The notes under the pieces: model-generated
Database searches by the model: none
What the model was told of the DNA's origin: nothing
Seen by the model: only the letters and a program-made list of their open reading frames with translations
NCBI GenBank assembly: GCA_030068075.1
Contig: CM057836.1
Coordinates: 67,493,788-67,557,787 of the forward strand
DNA length: 64,000 bases
Source: Paguma larvata
Taxonomy: Eukaryota; Chordata; Mammalia; Carnivora; Viverridae
Reading direction: 5' to 3'
Shown here: positions 37,056 through 48,207 of the stretch, in pieces
How positions within the stretch are numbered: the first letter of the stretch is position 1
How the letters are laid out: each line of letters opens with the position of its first letter
Translations under genes and position numbers: made by a program

Positions 37056-37496
37056 AGAAGAAAAATAGTTTGGACGAATAACTAGCATCATTCTGCCATA
37101 AGTGTAACTCCACGGAAATAAAATTTATCTGTGACTTAAGACATTGTAATTAAAGTTACAAGGTAAGAAAAGGAGATATTCTTAAAGAGATTATTATTTA
37201 GTCATATATAAGAACTTTTACAAATAAATAATATAAAGACAACAGTTCAGTGGGAAAATAGGCAAAGCACAAGAATAGCTAATTCATAAGAGAAGAAACA
37301 TAAACTGTTAAGAAAATAGTCTCATGAGAAAACTAGTAGTCAGAGAAGTAAAAATATTTAAACATAAGACAATTCTTCATTTGTCCATTTACAGGAGTAA
37401 CTAAGTGTAGATTATTTTGAAGGTCATACCATATGTTTTTGGTAGTTTTTTCACAGAATATTGCTGTCAGTAAGATAACTATTTAAAAATAAAGTA

Positions 37497-37700
37497 GGAG
37501 TGCATGGGTGGCTCAGTGGGTTAAGCGTTCAACTTTGATAGCGGCTCAGGTCATGATCTCACAGTCTGTGAGATTAAGCCCCACTTCGGGCTCTGTGCTG
37601 ACAAGAGCCTGCTTGGGATTTTCTCTCTCTCCCTCTCCCTTTCCCTCCTCCTCTTGTTTTCTCTCTCACTCACTCACCCAAAATAAATAACTAAACATTA
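37497..37700 (+). repeat. tRNA-Lys-derived felid SINE
   Basis: Head 'gtgcatgggtggctcagtgg', good middle, CT-rich stretch, AATAAATAA tail. A 12-bp duplication with one mismatch lies at 37485-37496 and 37701-37712. Confidence 0.92.
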
Positions 37701-37930
37701 AAAAATAAAATATGTGATCAATTATAAAAATGTGTCATAAATCAAGTATCCTACCTAATCTTAGGCTGTGCAAGAGATGTACATAAGACTCAATCGTTAA
37801 AAAGACAGAGAGAATAAAATTTCCAATACTGACATGTTTGAGGGAAAACAGAGTGCTTGTGGGTGTGTGTAAGTCGGGATAACCAGTTCGAAAGGTAATT
37901 TGATAGTCTCTATTAAAATTAGCAAAATGC

Positions 37931-38151
37931 AGGGGCATCTGGGTGGCTCTGTCGGTTAAGCATCCGACTGTGGTTCAGGTCATGATCTCATGGCTAGTGA
38001 GTTAGAGCCCCATGTAGGGTTCTGTGCTGACAGCTCAGAGCCTGGAGTCTGCTTCAGATTCTGTGTGTGTCTGTCTCTTTCTACCCCTCCTCTGCTCATG
38101 CTCTATCTCTCTCTGTCTCTCAAAAATAAACATTAAAAAAAAAAAAAAACT
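37931..38151 (+). repeat. tRNA-Lys-derived felid SINE
   Basis: Head 'aggggcatctgggtggctct', full middle and CT-rich part, AAAAATAAACATT then A15. A 12-bp duplication with one mismatch lies at 37919-37930 and 38152-38163. Confidence 0.95.
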
Positions 38152-38420
38152 TTAGCAAAAGGCATACTCTGTAACAAAACAAAGCCACAATGGAGATGCT
38201 TATTAAGCTGATGTTATAATACTCAAAAATTATAAAGTATCTAAATCTCTAAATGCAATATGCTTTATCCATATTTATGATTACTATATAAGAGTTAAAT
38301 AGTTTATATTTACATTGATAAAATGGCAATACCAGCACACACATAAATTGTTCATACTAGTTACCTCAGGAAACAAAAGGACAACTAAGGAAGATAACAG
38401 GTAAAAGCATTTATATATAA

Positions 38421-39493
38421 CATTTTTATTCTTTGAACATTCACATCAAGCAGATATTAAGGTTTTATCACATTAACTCCTTTATTACTTTTTCACATTA
38501 ACATTTTATCCTATTAACTCACTAAAACTCAAGCATTATAGCTTAGTTAAACCGAAAAGTTACAGGAAAAATAGGAAAAAGATCCTCATTTGTATATAAC
38601 GTCCTGAGGAAATCCAAGAAAATCAATGAAAACATCATTAGAATTTTACCTTTAGTCAATAATTATTTGTGGGTGGGGTTGAGCAAAAATTGCATGTTTC
38701 ATATACACCTATATAACAAAATTTTAACTTAAAATATTAATCAGGTTGCTCTCACCATCTTCACTCTCTTGCTTATACCCTGAGGGATATTTTACTCTCC
38801 CAGTACTAACTATGGCTGAACTAAGATCTGAAGAAAAGAACCATCTACTACTTAACTCTTCTCTAGCATGCCATCATTCTGACTAGGTAAGATATGTTCT
38901 GTGCAGGTGAAAGAGAGGAAGGTGAACAACTAAAATGGTCAAGAAAGAACTGACTGCGAGTATAAGTAGTACCAAAATGAGAGAGGATATGAAGTTTTAA
39001 CAGCTCAGGAAAGGAAATGAGTCAAGATGGAGAAGAGTCTAGGGATCAGCTTTCCCTGAGTGAAGACACTCATGCTGACTTCTGGGCTGGCCTGTGACTT
39101 AACTGAAGCCCTCCCTGACCTTGAGGGTAAGAACCCTAATAAAAATATGGAAGGAGTACCTCACCCTCTAACCAAGATGGAACTGCAAAGAACACTGGGG
39201 AATCATCTGTGAACAAGAATATCAACATAAATACTCATTCTAGTACTATTTAAAAATTAATATTAATGTCATTAATATTAATTAATATTAAGCAAATAAA
39301 AATAACATAACTAGAAGTAACATAAAAAGAACTACTAATAAAGTAACTAATAAAAATAAGGTAAGAAATATCAAAACTGTGAAATAAAGATTTAAAGATA
39401 ATATTATAAAAATGAAGAAATATATCATGTTCTTGGAGCAAAAGACTGAATATTACAAAAGAGTAAATTAATTGAAATTTGTGACCATTAATT
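38421..39493. other. Anonymous intergenic DNA
   Basis: No gene or clear repeat is recognised. 39255-39292 is an AATATTAATT-rich palindromic stretch. Confidence 0.5.
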
Positions 39494-39765
39494 TTATGGG
39501 TCAACTTGAGTGGGCCACAGGATACCTATATTAAATATGATTTCTGAGCGTGTCTGTGAGGGTGTTTCTGGATGAGATTTGCATTTGAATTTGTGGGCCC
39601 CATAAAGTAAATTGCCCTCTCCAAAGTGGCTGCACATCATGCAATCCATTGAAGGCATAAAGAGAAGAAATGTCCAAGGAAGGAGGAATTTGTCCTTTTT
39701 TTTTTCTTCCCTCACTGTTGAGCTGGAACATCTCATTTAATCTCTGCCTGACCTCAGACCAGGAA
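39494..39765 (+). repeat. Ancient LTR-like remnant, family A, plus orientation
   Basis: 'taattttatgggtcaacttg', 'agtgggccacaggataccta', 'gcgtgtctgtgagggtgttt', 'ctggatgagatttgcatttg' and 'gagctggaacatct' form the start of a common mammalian LTR-type repeat ('TTAATTTTATGTGTCAACTTG...GTGTGTCTGTGAGGGTG'). I read it as ERVL-like but cannot fix the family name. The 66- and 80-codon minus-strand ORFs here are shadows. Confidence 0.6.
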
Positions 39766-40153
39766 TTAGCTCCTGCACATCTGGCAAATTTTTACTTGTG
39801 ATGTTGACAACCTATCATTGGGAAAGTTGTTCATTGCTATCAGGCTTCTGGCCAAGGATAGGTTACCAGACCTTCCCATGACCATGCTTACCTGTATGGT
39901 CCATCTTCTGTCTCTTGTCGCAAGCAACCACCTCTGTACACACTCCAAAACTAGATATCTGGATAGTTTTATTTCCCTTGTCAAATTAGCAGACACATCT
40001 ATTTTTTTAATCCACAAAAAAAACAGTCTAGTTTATATAGCTGATGGTTTATTTTAAAATAAATTTTGGTTTCTAAAGAAGACATTTCAAATTTTCTGGA
40101 CAGTCTTCATTCCCTTGACAATTTGAAAGACAGATTTGGTTTTATGAACCATT
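39766..40153. other. Anonymous intergenic DNA
   Basis: ORFs of 79-83 codons overlap here on both strands without recognisable domains. This could be a continuation of the ancient LTR-like repeat, but I cannot show it. Confidence 0.45.
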
Positions 40154-40285
40154 AAATATGGTTTCTTTTAAACAAATGATTTATTTGTTTGTTTGTTTAT
40201 TTGTTTATTTATTTGTTTGTTTAGAATAAATATGGTTTATTTTAAACAAATGATTTATTTATTTGTTTAATTATTTGTTGATTAT
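40154..40285 (+). repeat. TTTG/TTTA simple repeat with a 74-bp period duplication
   Basis: The word AAATATGGTTT-TTTTAAACAAATGATTTATTTG starts at 40154 and again at 40228, each followed by a (TTTR)n stretch. Confidence 0.85.
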
Positions 40286-40323
40286 CTAAAAAGATAAATT
40301 TTCCCATATCAAAAACATTCACT

Positions 40324-40601
40324 GGGGCACCTGGGTGGCTCAGTCGGTTAAGTGTCCAACTTTGGCTCAGATCATGATCTCTCCTTTTGCGAGTTCAAGC
40401 CCCGCATCAAGATGTGTGCTGACAGCTTGGAGCCTGGAACCTCTTTCAGGTTCTGTCTCTGTCTCTGTCTCTCTGTCTCTCTGTCCCTCTCTCTCTCTCT
40501 CTCTTTCTCTCTGTCCCTCTCTGGCTCTCATTGTCTCTCTCTCAAAAATAAATAAACATTAAAAAAATCTTAAAAAAATAAAAATAAAAAATAAATTTAA
40601 A
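40324..40601 (+). repeat. tRNA-Lys-derived felid SINE with expanded CT stretch
   Basis: Head 'ggggcacctgggtggctcag' at 40324. The CT-rich part (40450-40543) is longer than in other copies, and a long A/T tail runs to 40601. A 13-bp duplication with one mismatch lies at 40311-40323 and 40602-40614. Confidence 0.95.
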
Positions 40602-40614
40602 AAAATCATTCACT

Positions 40615-41021
40615 AACAAACCTCTTTCATTCTTTGAAACTGCTAAATAAATGGAGTGTACTAATCAAAAATGTCCAAAAATTTTTCTAGCTTATTTTCT
40701 CAGACTTCCTTAAAGTACTTTGACAGTAAGTATTTGGTGAATTTCTAATCAAAAAGCACCTTATATACACACAGTTAAAAAAATAGTTATCATTTATATG
40801 ATAATAAATGATACATAAAATAATTTTTCTTCCAAAAATCGATTTAAAATATCATAAAATACACACAAGACAACAGAAAATGTTTAAGTATAAAAGGAAA
40901 TCATGTTAAATATATTTTTATCTTGTTTTTCCAGGGACCAGGTAAGATTACATATTGAGTTTCTAGAAAAAAATTAAAGAGAAAGATAACATTATCCTGT
41001 CCAATTTTCTAGTTATATAAA
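40615..41021. other. Anonymous AT-rich DNA
   Basis: Nothing recognised. Confidence 0.5.
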
Positions 41022-41031
41022 TAACCCTTAC

Positions 41032-41245
41032 GTGGCTCAGTCAGTTAAGCATCTGACTTCGGCTCACGTCATGATCTCACAGTTTGTGGGTTCGAGTCCC
41101 ATGTCGAATTCTGTGCTGACAGCTCAGAGCCTAGAGCCTGCTTTGGATTCTGTGTCTCCCTCTCTCTCTTCCCCTCCCTGGCTTGCACTCTGTCTCTCTC
41201 TGTCTCTCAAAAATAAATAAATGTTAAAAAATTAAAAAAAAAAAT
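41032..41245 (+). repeat. tRNA-Lys-derived felid SINE lacking the first bases
   Basis: Starts inside the A box at GTGGCTCAGTCAG, so about a dozen 5' bases are missing. The B box GGTTCGAGTCC at 41089-41099 fits the Pol III consensus exactly. An exact 10-bp duplication TAACCCTTAC at 41022-41031 and 41246-41255 shows that it inserted already truncated. Confidence 0.95.
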
Positions 41246-41255
41246 TAACCCTTAC

Positions 41256-43164
41256 TCTTTATCATTTTAAACCAACTTTTCAATTAACATGATTTAGAAA
41301 AATCCACTAGGTATTCCACAAGTTTACACTGATCATTGAATGCTTTGTTTTAATTCAGTAATGGAGAGGGTCATTAAACAGACAGAATGAAGAGCATAAG
41401 CCATTATGTCTCCATTTGCTCATTCTTCTACAGAACTTAATGACTATCCTAACATACGGCGCTCAAAACTACCGTAAAGTATAACCGCCATCCTAAAACT
41501 AGGGTAAAAGACTATATGGAAGTGCAAAGTACTAAGTTATCATTATTAGAGTCATTATTGCTGTTGCTACCTTGAAAAGAAAAAAAGAGCCATAATTCCA
41601 CCGCTTGCAACTTATAATCAACTCAATGCTAATTCAAAAATAGCCTTCATTTTTCTCCTCTATACTTCTATTTTTATTTCTACAGAAAAGCAGAAGTATG
41701 GAAAAGCTCACTATAAAAAATCTTGGCAGTGGGAAGGACAAAAAATATTTATTTTCACGTTAGACACCTCTTAACACAGTGTCAAAGATTATTTTTCCCA
41801 ATAATGATATCAAATGAATGCCCCTGTAGGAATTTTACCAAACAATTCTTGGATGCATTTGATTTGATGGTCTAATGTGGGACAAGGAGGTTTCATTATG
41901 TTTATTTGCCTCTGTGTTTTTACACAAACAAAAATCTGATTAAGGGCACTCCCACGATTCTTGTTTGCAAATACTGTCAAATACCAACAATAACTGGTTT
42001 TTGGTACAGTCATGAGGGAAGTAGTAGGGATTATGATTATGCTGTGTAGAGAGGATGTAGAAGAAAAATATCTGCCACTCTAGTAAAGATTAAAGGACAA
42101 TGATTTCTCAAAGTGATATAGTTTATGCTGTTTACGTGGCAAGGGTAAGATGTTGAAGTAAGGGTACACCAAGTAAAATCAAAAAAGGGCATAATATCAG
42201 CTGTGGAAGAAAATATGCTTTGGTTTCTTTGAATCCTATCCCCCTGTGCTCACTAGGACACCCTAAACTTCTCTTTTGAGTTAAAAATTTCTTTGGGTAC
42301 AAATTATTGCCCACAATTTATGGAGCCAGGAGTTACATTTACATCTAGCTGAAACCAAAGTCTGTCCTTCCATCTCTCGATATGATTAATGTTCTCTACA
42401 AATATTGTGTTAAGAGAAGATAATATAAATTATTTGATTTCTGAATATTAGATACTTAGGATATTACATAGATTGACCTCTTATGTTTATTTTTAAATTA
42501 TATATTTATATATTTTTATGATTTAGAGTATGTTAATATTTGTCATATGGCATTTACCTTCTTTTCAAAAGTTTTCAAAGCTTATGTTACCAGGTAATCT
42601 CTATTTTACACCAATATAGAGTAACAGAGAGTAAAAGTAGATTTACCCTCTTCACACCAGTAACAAAAAATCAAAACAAAATATAAGAAACAACTAATTT
42701 CAAAACACATGATACAAAAGGTATAGTTCTTCCTGAGTGAGTCCACACAAATAAGGTCCAATCTTACTGTCTGGAGAGAGGTTTCAGGTTGTAATGTAAA
42801 GAATGTCAGTGTAGACAGAGCTCAGAGTTCTCCCTGAATCAGGGAAACATAACTGGGAGTCTGGGGAGGGTACAGCAGAGTTTCAGAGTACCAGGAAGCA
42901 AGGGTAAAGCAGAACTAAGAGGTCTGACTGAAGCTTGGGGATAAGTACAGATCAATGCATGCATGTGAAGAAACTACACAAGAACAGGAGAAGAGTAACG
43001 AAAAATATTAGAGGAATAAGTTCCAAAAGTCACAAAGGATCAGTAACAGTTCATTTCCACCAATAAAAGTGGTCGATAATCACTTAGGAATTTATAAATG
43101 TATGAATTCAACCTCCTGTACATCTCAAAATTGCATAATATCATGTGTCAATAATTTCACAATT
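41256..43164. other. Repeat-poor intergenic DNA
   Basis: No gene or clear repeat is recognised; short ORFs (41810-42013 and 42132-42314, both minus) have no recognisable domain. Confidence 0.5.
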
Positions 43165-44395
43165 AAGCTGGAAAACTAAAAGACAAAGCCACAGGCTGGG
43201 AGAAAATAGTTGCAAATCATATATCTGATAAAAGACTTATATCTAGAATACATAAAGTACCCTGAAAACTCAAAAGTAATAAATAAAAAGAAACAATAAT
43301 AAGTCCAAATAAAAAAGTGAGCAATCCAATGAAAAAAGGCAAAACATTTGAACATGAAATTCACCAAAGAAGCAAGTAAGACCTAAAATGGGGATTTGTA
43401 GCATTAGCAATTAGGAAATTGCAATATAAATGTACAATATTTATAATGGCTGAAATTTAAAGATTAATCCAATAAGACATTGGTGAGAATGTGGAGTACT
43501 CGAGACTCTTATACACTGCTCAGGAAGATATAAAATGACACATCCAGTTTGGAAATCTGTTTGGTGATTCTATGAAAGTTAAGCATACACCTACCATGTG
43601 ACCTAGCCATGAAACTCTTAGACACTTACCAAAAAGAAATTAAAGTACATATCCATTCAAGACTCATATGTGAATGTTCATAGAAACTTTATTTGAAATG
43701 GCCAAAAACTGGAAATAACTCAATGTCTATCACTAGATGAATGCATAAAAATTTATGGTATATCCATAACAGAATACCATTTAGTACAAAAGAGCAATAG
43801 CATATTGATAAATGCTACAATGTGGATGGATCTCAAAATAATTATGTTTTTATTTTAATCTTTTTTTAACGTTTATTTATGTTTGAGAAAGAGAGACAGA
43901 ACATGAGCAGGGACAGGGCAGAGAGAGAAGGAGACACAGAATCTGAATAAGCTCCAGGCTCTGAGCGGTCAACATACAGTCAAATGGGGCTTGAACTCCC
44001 GGACCACAAAATCATGACCTGAGCCGAAGTTGGCCACCTAATCAACAAAGCCACCCAGGCCCCCCTCAAAACAATTATGTTAAGTGGAAGAAGCTAGATA
44101 AAAAAGAGCATATATTGTAATCAGGAAAATGCATATTAACCTATCATGACAGAAAGTTAACCAATGGTTATTTAGGGTTAGGTTATGGCGTGGACAGAGA
44201 AATTACAATGGTGAACAAAAACTCTGGGAATAGTGGATATGCTTATTGTCTTAATATTGATGATGGTTTCACCTGTGTATGTATGTGTAGATGAACAGAT
44301 GTATTTCAAAACTTGTACACTTTAAAAGTGTACAGTGTACTTTAAATCAATTAAAACTTAGTAATTATAATTAAATTAGTTAAAAATCCATAAAT
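43165..44395 (+). pseudogene. Old LINE-1 (L1M) ORF2 C-terminal part and 3' UTR
   Basis: Sequential L1 landmarks are 'ccacaggctgggagaaaata', 'tatctgataaaagacttata', 'cattggtgagaatgtggagt', 'actcttatacactgctcagg', 'tggccaaaaactggaaataa', 'ctacaatgtggatggatctc' and a 3' UTR with 'gaacagatgtatttcaaaac' and 'agtgtactttaaatcaatta'. The reading frame is broken by many stops. A minus-strand SINE splits it at 43849-44064. Endonuclease and reverse transcriptase parts are absent. Confidence 0.82.
43849..44064 (-). repeat. tRNA-Lys-derived felid SINE inside L1M
   Basis: Minus-strand copy. A 17-bp duplication CTCAAAAYAATTATGTT at 43832-43848 and 44065-44081 has one mismatch, and the L1 text continues across it. 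Confidence 0.95.
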
Positions 44396-44671
44396 CTGTT
44401 ATCTTAAAGCTGGAGACTCAGGTAAACTGGTGATGAAAGTCCAATCTGAGTCCAGAGGTCTGAAAAAAAGAACACTAATGATGGAAATCCCAATATAAGG
44501 CAGGAGAATATATGTTCAAGTAGGCAGACAGAAATAATTCTCTATTTTGAGGCCTTTTTGTTCTACTCAGGTCTTCAGTAGGTTGGATGATTCTTATCCA
44601 CATTAGGAAGGGCAGTCAGTGTTATTTAGCCTGTTGATTTAAATGCTAATCTCATTCAAGAAAACTGGATG
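44396..44671 (-). repeat. Ancient LTR-like remnant, family A, minus orientation
   Basis: 'aaagctggagactcaggtaa', 'cctttttgttctactcaggt', 'ggttggatgattcttatcca' and 'gatttaaatgctaatctcat' are the reverse complement of the later part of the repeat type seen at 39494-39765 (which reads 'gatgagatttgcatttgaat' at the matching point). Confidence 0.6.
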
Positions 44672-44779
44672 CTTAAGATCCTCCGTCTCCTTCTCTCTCT
44701 GTCTTTTCCTGGCTGATGTACGTGTATGCGTGTATGCACAGCCTCTCGTACTCTTTCTCAAAAAAAAAAAAAAAAAAAT
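44672..44779 (+). repeat. 3' fragment of a carnivore SINE
   Basis: 'cttaagatcctccgtctcct', CT-rich text, 'gtactctttctc' and then A18 match the 3' half of the tRNA-Lys SINE family. The head is absent. Confidence 0.65.
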
Positions 44780-45264
44780 CTGAGTCTTATATTAACTATG
44801 TAAAATATTTTTAAAAATTAAAAAAAAGGAAATCCATTGTGTGTGTGTATAAATATATCACACAATACACATTTGAACTGAAGATATTAAACTCACCAAA
44901 CAGTATGCCAATACAAGGATCAGATCACTAAGTTATAATCAAATTGTTCAGAAGGAACATTTCCTAGTCACTCCAGATGATATTGATTATCATCCCAAGT
45001 AACAAGCTTGAGAACATGTACAAGAAACTTCTAACCTTTTATACCATGTTTCTATCCTTTGACCAAGGCTCAGTGGCATAGTGAAAGTCCTGTTTTATTA
45101 ACCACATGAAGATATCATCTCCTTCTCACAACCTCTTCTTGACTTTAATCTCCCTTTATGGAACCTCCCTTTCCATCTCTCATATCTATTCTATCTTGTG
45201 TGACCTACATCACTCTACTCTTCATTCATCATGTTTTATTAGTGCTTCATTATAATCAATAAAG
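44780..45264. other. Anonymous intergenic DNA
   Basis: Short GT run at 44839-44848. No gene is recognised. Confidence 0.5.
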
Positions 45265-45272
45265 CAATCCAG

Positions 45273-45375
45273 GAGCACCTGGCTGACTCAGTTGGTAAAG
45301 CATGTGACTCTATCTCAGCTTTGTGAGTTCGAGCCCCACATTGCATATAGAGATTACTTAAAAATAAAATCTTTA
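45273..45375 (+). repeat. Short-type carnivore SINE (outer copy of a nested pair)
   Basis: Head 'gagcacctggctgactcagt', tRNA-like 'catgtgactctatctcagct', B box-like GAGTTCGAGCC (45326-45336), then 'gcatatagagattacttaaa' and an AATAAAATCTTTA tail. This short form ends in the 'AGAGATTACTTAAAAATAAAATC' tail, unlike the longer CT-rich form. An 8-bp duplication CAATCCAG lies at 45265-45272 and 45598-45605, outside both copies. Confidence 0.88.
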
Positions 45376-45571
45376 GGGGTGTTTGGATCACTCAGTCGGT
45401 TGAGTATCCAGCTTTGCCTCAAGTCATGATCTCAAGTTGTGAGTTCAAGCCTCGCATCAGGCTTTCTGCTGTTAGTATGGTATCCATTTTGGATCCTCTG
45501 TCCCCCCTCTCTATCTGCACCAACCTGCTTCCACACTATCTCTCTCAAAAATAAATAAACATTTAAAAAAT
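45376..45571 (+). repeat. tRNA-Lys-derived felid SINE inserted into the tail of the short SINE
   Basis: Diverged head 'ggggtgtttggatcactcag'. A 13-bp duplication AAATAAAATCTTT, taken from the tail of the outer SINE, lies at 45362-45374 and 45572-45584. Confidence 0.9.
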
Positions 45572-45664
45572 AAATAAAATCTTTTAAAAAATTAATTCAA
45601 TCCAGAGGTTTCTTCTCCTAGAAAAAGAAAAGTTAGATCTTTGTAAGTCACTTTCTGCTTTAAA

Positions 45665-45676
45665 ATTTTAGCTTGT
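45665..45676. repeat. Target-site duplication of the 45.7-48.2 kb L1, left copy
   Basis: ATTTTAGCTTGT, identical to 48208-48219. Confidence 0.85.
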
Positions 45677-48207
45677 CATTTGACAAAATTTAATATCTGC
45701 TCATGACAAAAACCCTCAATAAAGTGGGTTTGCACAGGACATACCTCAACATAATAAAGATTGTATATAAAAAATCGATAGCTAACATATTCAATGATAT
45801 AAAACAGAGCATTTCCTCTAATACTAGGAACAAAACAAGGATGTCTACTCTTTGTTTTATTCAACACAGTACTAGAAGCCCTGGCTTCTATTAGAAAATA
45901 TTAGACAAGAAAAAATAAATAAAAGACATCTGTATTAATAAAGAAAAAAAATTAAACTTTCACTGTTTTCAGATGTAATGATACTATACACAGAAAACCT
46001 TACAAAAGGCCTACTAAAAGTAATAAATGAATTCAGTAAAGTGCAGTATACAAAAGTAGCACCCAGAAACCAGCAGTGTTTCTATACACTAATAATGAAG
46101 TAGAAAGAGAAATTTAAAAAAACTTCAATTTACAATTACACCGAAAATAACCAAGGAAGTAAACTTAACCAAGGAAGTAAAAGACCTATACTCTGAAAAC
46201 TATAAAAGACTGATGAAAGACGTTGAAGATAATACAAACCAATGGAAAGATACTCCATGCTCATGTATTGGTAGATTGTTAAAATGCCCACACTACCTAA
46301 AGCAATACACAAATTCAATGCAATCCCAATCAAAATACCAATAGCATTTTTCACAGAAGTAGAACAAATATTCCCAAAATTTGTATGCAACCACAAAACT
46401 CCAAATAGTCAAAACAATCTTGGGAAAGAAAAACAAAACTAGAGGTATCACAATCCCAGATTTCAAGACACACTACAAAGCTATAGGAATCAAAACAGTA
46501 TGATACTGGCACAAAAACAGACAGACACAGAGGTCAAGAGAACAAAACAGAGAGCTCTGAAATGAATCTATGCTTATATAATCAATAAATCTATGACAAA
46601 GAAGGCAAGAATATACAATGGAGAAAAGACAGACTATTCAAGAAATGGTTCTTGAAAAAACTAAACAGTTATATGCAAAAGAATGAAACTGGATCACTTT
46701 CTTATGACATGTACAAAAATAAACTCAGGGGCGCCTGGGTGGCTCAGTCGGTTAAGCGGCCGACTTCAGCTCAGGTCATGATCTCACAGTGTGTGAGTTT
46801 GAGCCCCGCATCAGGCTCTGTGCTGACAGCTCAGAGCCTGGAGCCTGCTTCCGATTCTGTGTCTCCCTCTCTCTGCTCCTTCCCCACTCTTGCTCTCTGT
46901 CTCTCAAAAATGAATAAACATTAAAACATTAAAAAAAAAAAACCTCAAAATGAATTAAAGACCTATATGTGATATCTGTAACCATAAAATTCCAGAAGAG
47001 GAAAAACAGTAATTTCTCCAACATTGGCATGGCAACATTCTTCTAGTTATAGCTACTAAAGCAACGAAAACAAAAGCAAAAATAAACTATTGGGGTTATA
47101 TCAAAATAAAAAGCTTTTGTACAGCAAAGAAAATAATCAACATATAGAAAAATCAACTGACTGAATATGAAAAGATACATATAAATGCTACATATATGAT
47201 AAAATGTTAATATCCAAAATATATAAAGAACTTACACAACTCAACACAAAACAAACAAAAAACATACAATCCGATTTAAAAATGAGAAGAGTACTTGAAT
47301 AAACATTTTTCCAAAAGGACATAGAGATGGTCAAAAGACACATGAAAAGATGTTCAACATCACTAATAAACAGGGAAATGAATATCAAAGCCACACTGAG
47401 GTATCAACTCAGATCTGTCAGAATGACCAGAATAAAAAAACATAAGAAAAAACAAGTGTTGGTGTGGATGTGGAGAAAAAAGGAACCCTTGTGCATGTTT
47501 GTGGGAATTTTATTCCAATGTCAGAAGAGTACAGAGGTTCCTGAAAATTTTAAAATAGAATAACTGATCAAATAATTCTACTACTAGGTGTATACCCTAA
47601 AAAAATAAAACCATTGATTTGAAAGGACATATGTACCTCTATTTGTAATTCCATAATACTTAACAACAATCAAGATATGGAAGCAACCTAAGCGTCCATC
47701 AAAAGACAAATGGATAAGGAACATGTGGTACAGACACAGAATGGAATATTACGTAGCTATAAAAAAGGTGCGATTGTGCCATTTGCACAACATGGATGAA
47801 CCTAGTGGGTATTACGCAAAGTGAAATACGTCAGACTGAGAAAGACAAATACCACATGATTTTATTTACATTTAAAATCTAAAACAAAACAAAAAAATAA
47901 ACAAAAAGCAGAATCAGACCTGTAAATACAGAGAACAAACTGATGATTCCCAGAAGGGAGGAGGGTGGAGGATGGGAAAAACAGGTGAAGGGTAATGAGA
48001 GATATGGGCTTTAAGGTATGAAATAAATAAGTCATGGGAATAAAAGGCACATCATAGGGAATAGAGTCAATGATACTATAATACAGTTGTATAGTGACAG
48101 ATGGTAGCTATACTTGTGGTGAGCATAGCATAACATATATGGAAGTTGAATAACTATGGTGTATATCTAAAACTAATGTAATATTGTGTCAACTATGTTC
48201 AAAAAAT
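45677..48207 (+). pseudogene. LINE-1 insertion, 5'-truncated in the reverse transcriptase domain of ORF2
   Basis: The element begins in the reverse transcriptase part of ORF2. Next to the start are 'ataaagattgtatat' and the 'ggaacaaaacaaggatgtct' block. The YADD-type catalytic box reads F-S-D-V at 45966-45977 instead of F-A-D-D, so the catalytic pair is lost. ORF2 then runs on in broken frames through 'aagcttttgtacagcaaaga', 'agatgttcaacatcactaat' and 'agcaacctaagcgtccatca' to about 47850, followed by a 3' UTR. A young-looking SINE interrupts it at 46728-46934. The ends are fixed by the exact 12-bp duplication ATTTTAGCTTGT at 45665-45676 and 48208-48219. ORF1 and the endonuclease domain are absent, so it cannot have moved since insertion. 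Confidence 0.9.
46728..46934 (+). repeat. tRNA-Lys-derived felid SINE, close to consensus, inside L1
   Basis: Head 'ggggcgcctgggtggctcag', A box TGGCTCAGTCGG intact, middle CTGACAGCTCAGAGCCTGGA, CT-rich part, A/T tail. The B-box region reads GAGTTTGAGCC, one CpG-type change from GAGTTCGAGCC. A 13-bp duplication with two mismatches lies at 46715-46727 and 46935-46947. A 90-codon ORF passes from L1 ORF2 into it and is not a gene. Confidence 0.96.

Larger units (their letters stand above)
37195..38420 (+). mobile_element. Old LINE-1 (L1M) remnant carrying two SINEs
   Basis: 'gggaaaataggcaaagcaca', 'agaaactagtagtcagagaa'-like text, 'ggtaatttgatagtctctat' and 'ctagttacctcaggaaacaa' match the L1M ORF2 end in order but are heavily decayed. 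SINEs occupy 37497-37700 and 37931-38151. Confidence 0.5.

Noticed and set aside
44171..44187. TTAGGG followed by TTAGGT, another possible telomere-like site
   Set aside because: Only one exact unit, lying inside an old L1 3' UTR; chance is enough to explain it.
46728..46800. A tRNA-Lys gene
   Set aside because: Pol III boxes are present, but the sequence continues into a CT-rich body and A tail with flanking duplications, so it is a tRNA-derived SINE; the cloverleaf is not preserved.
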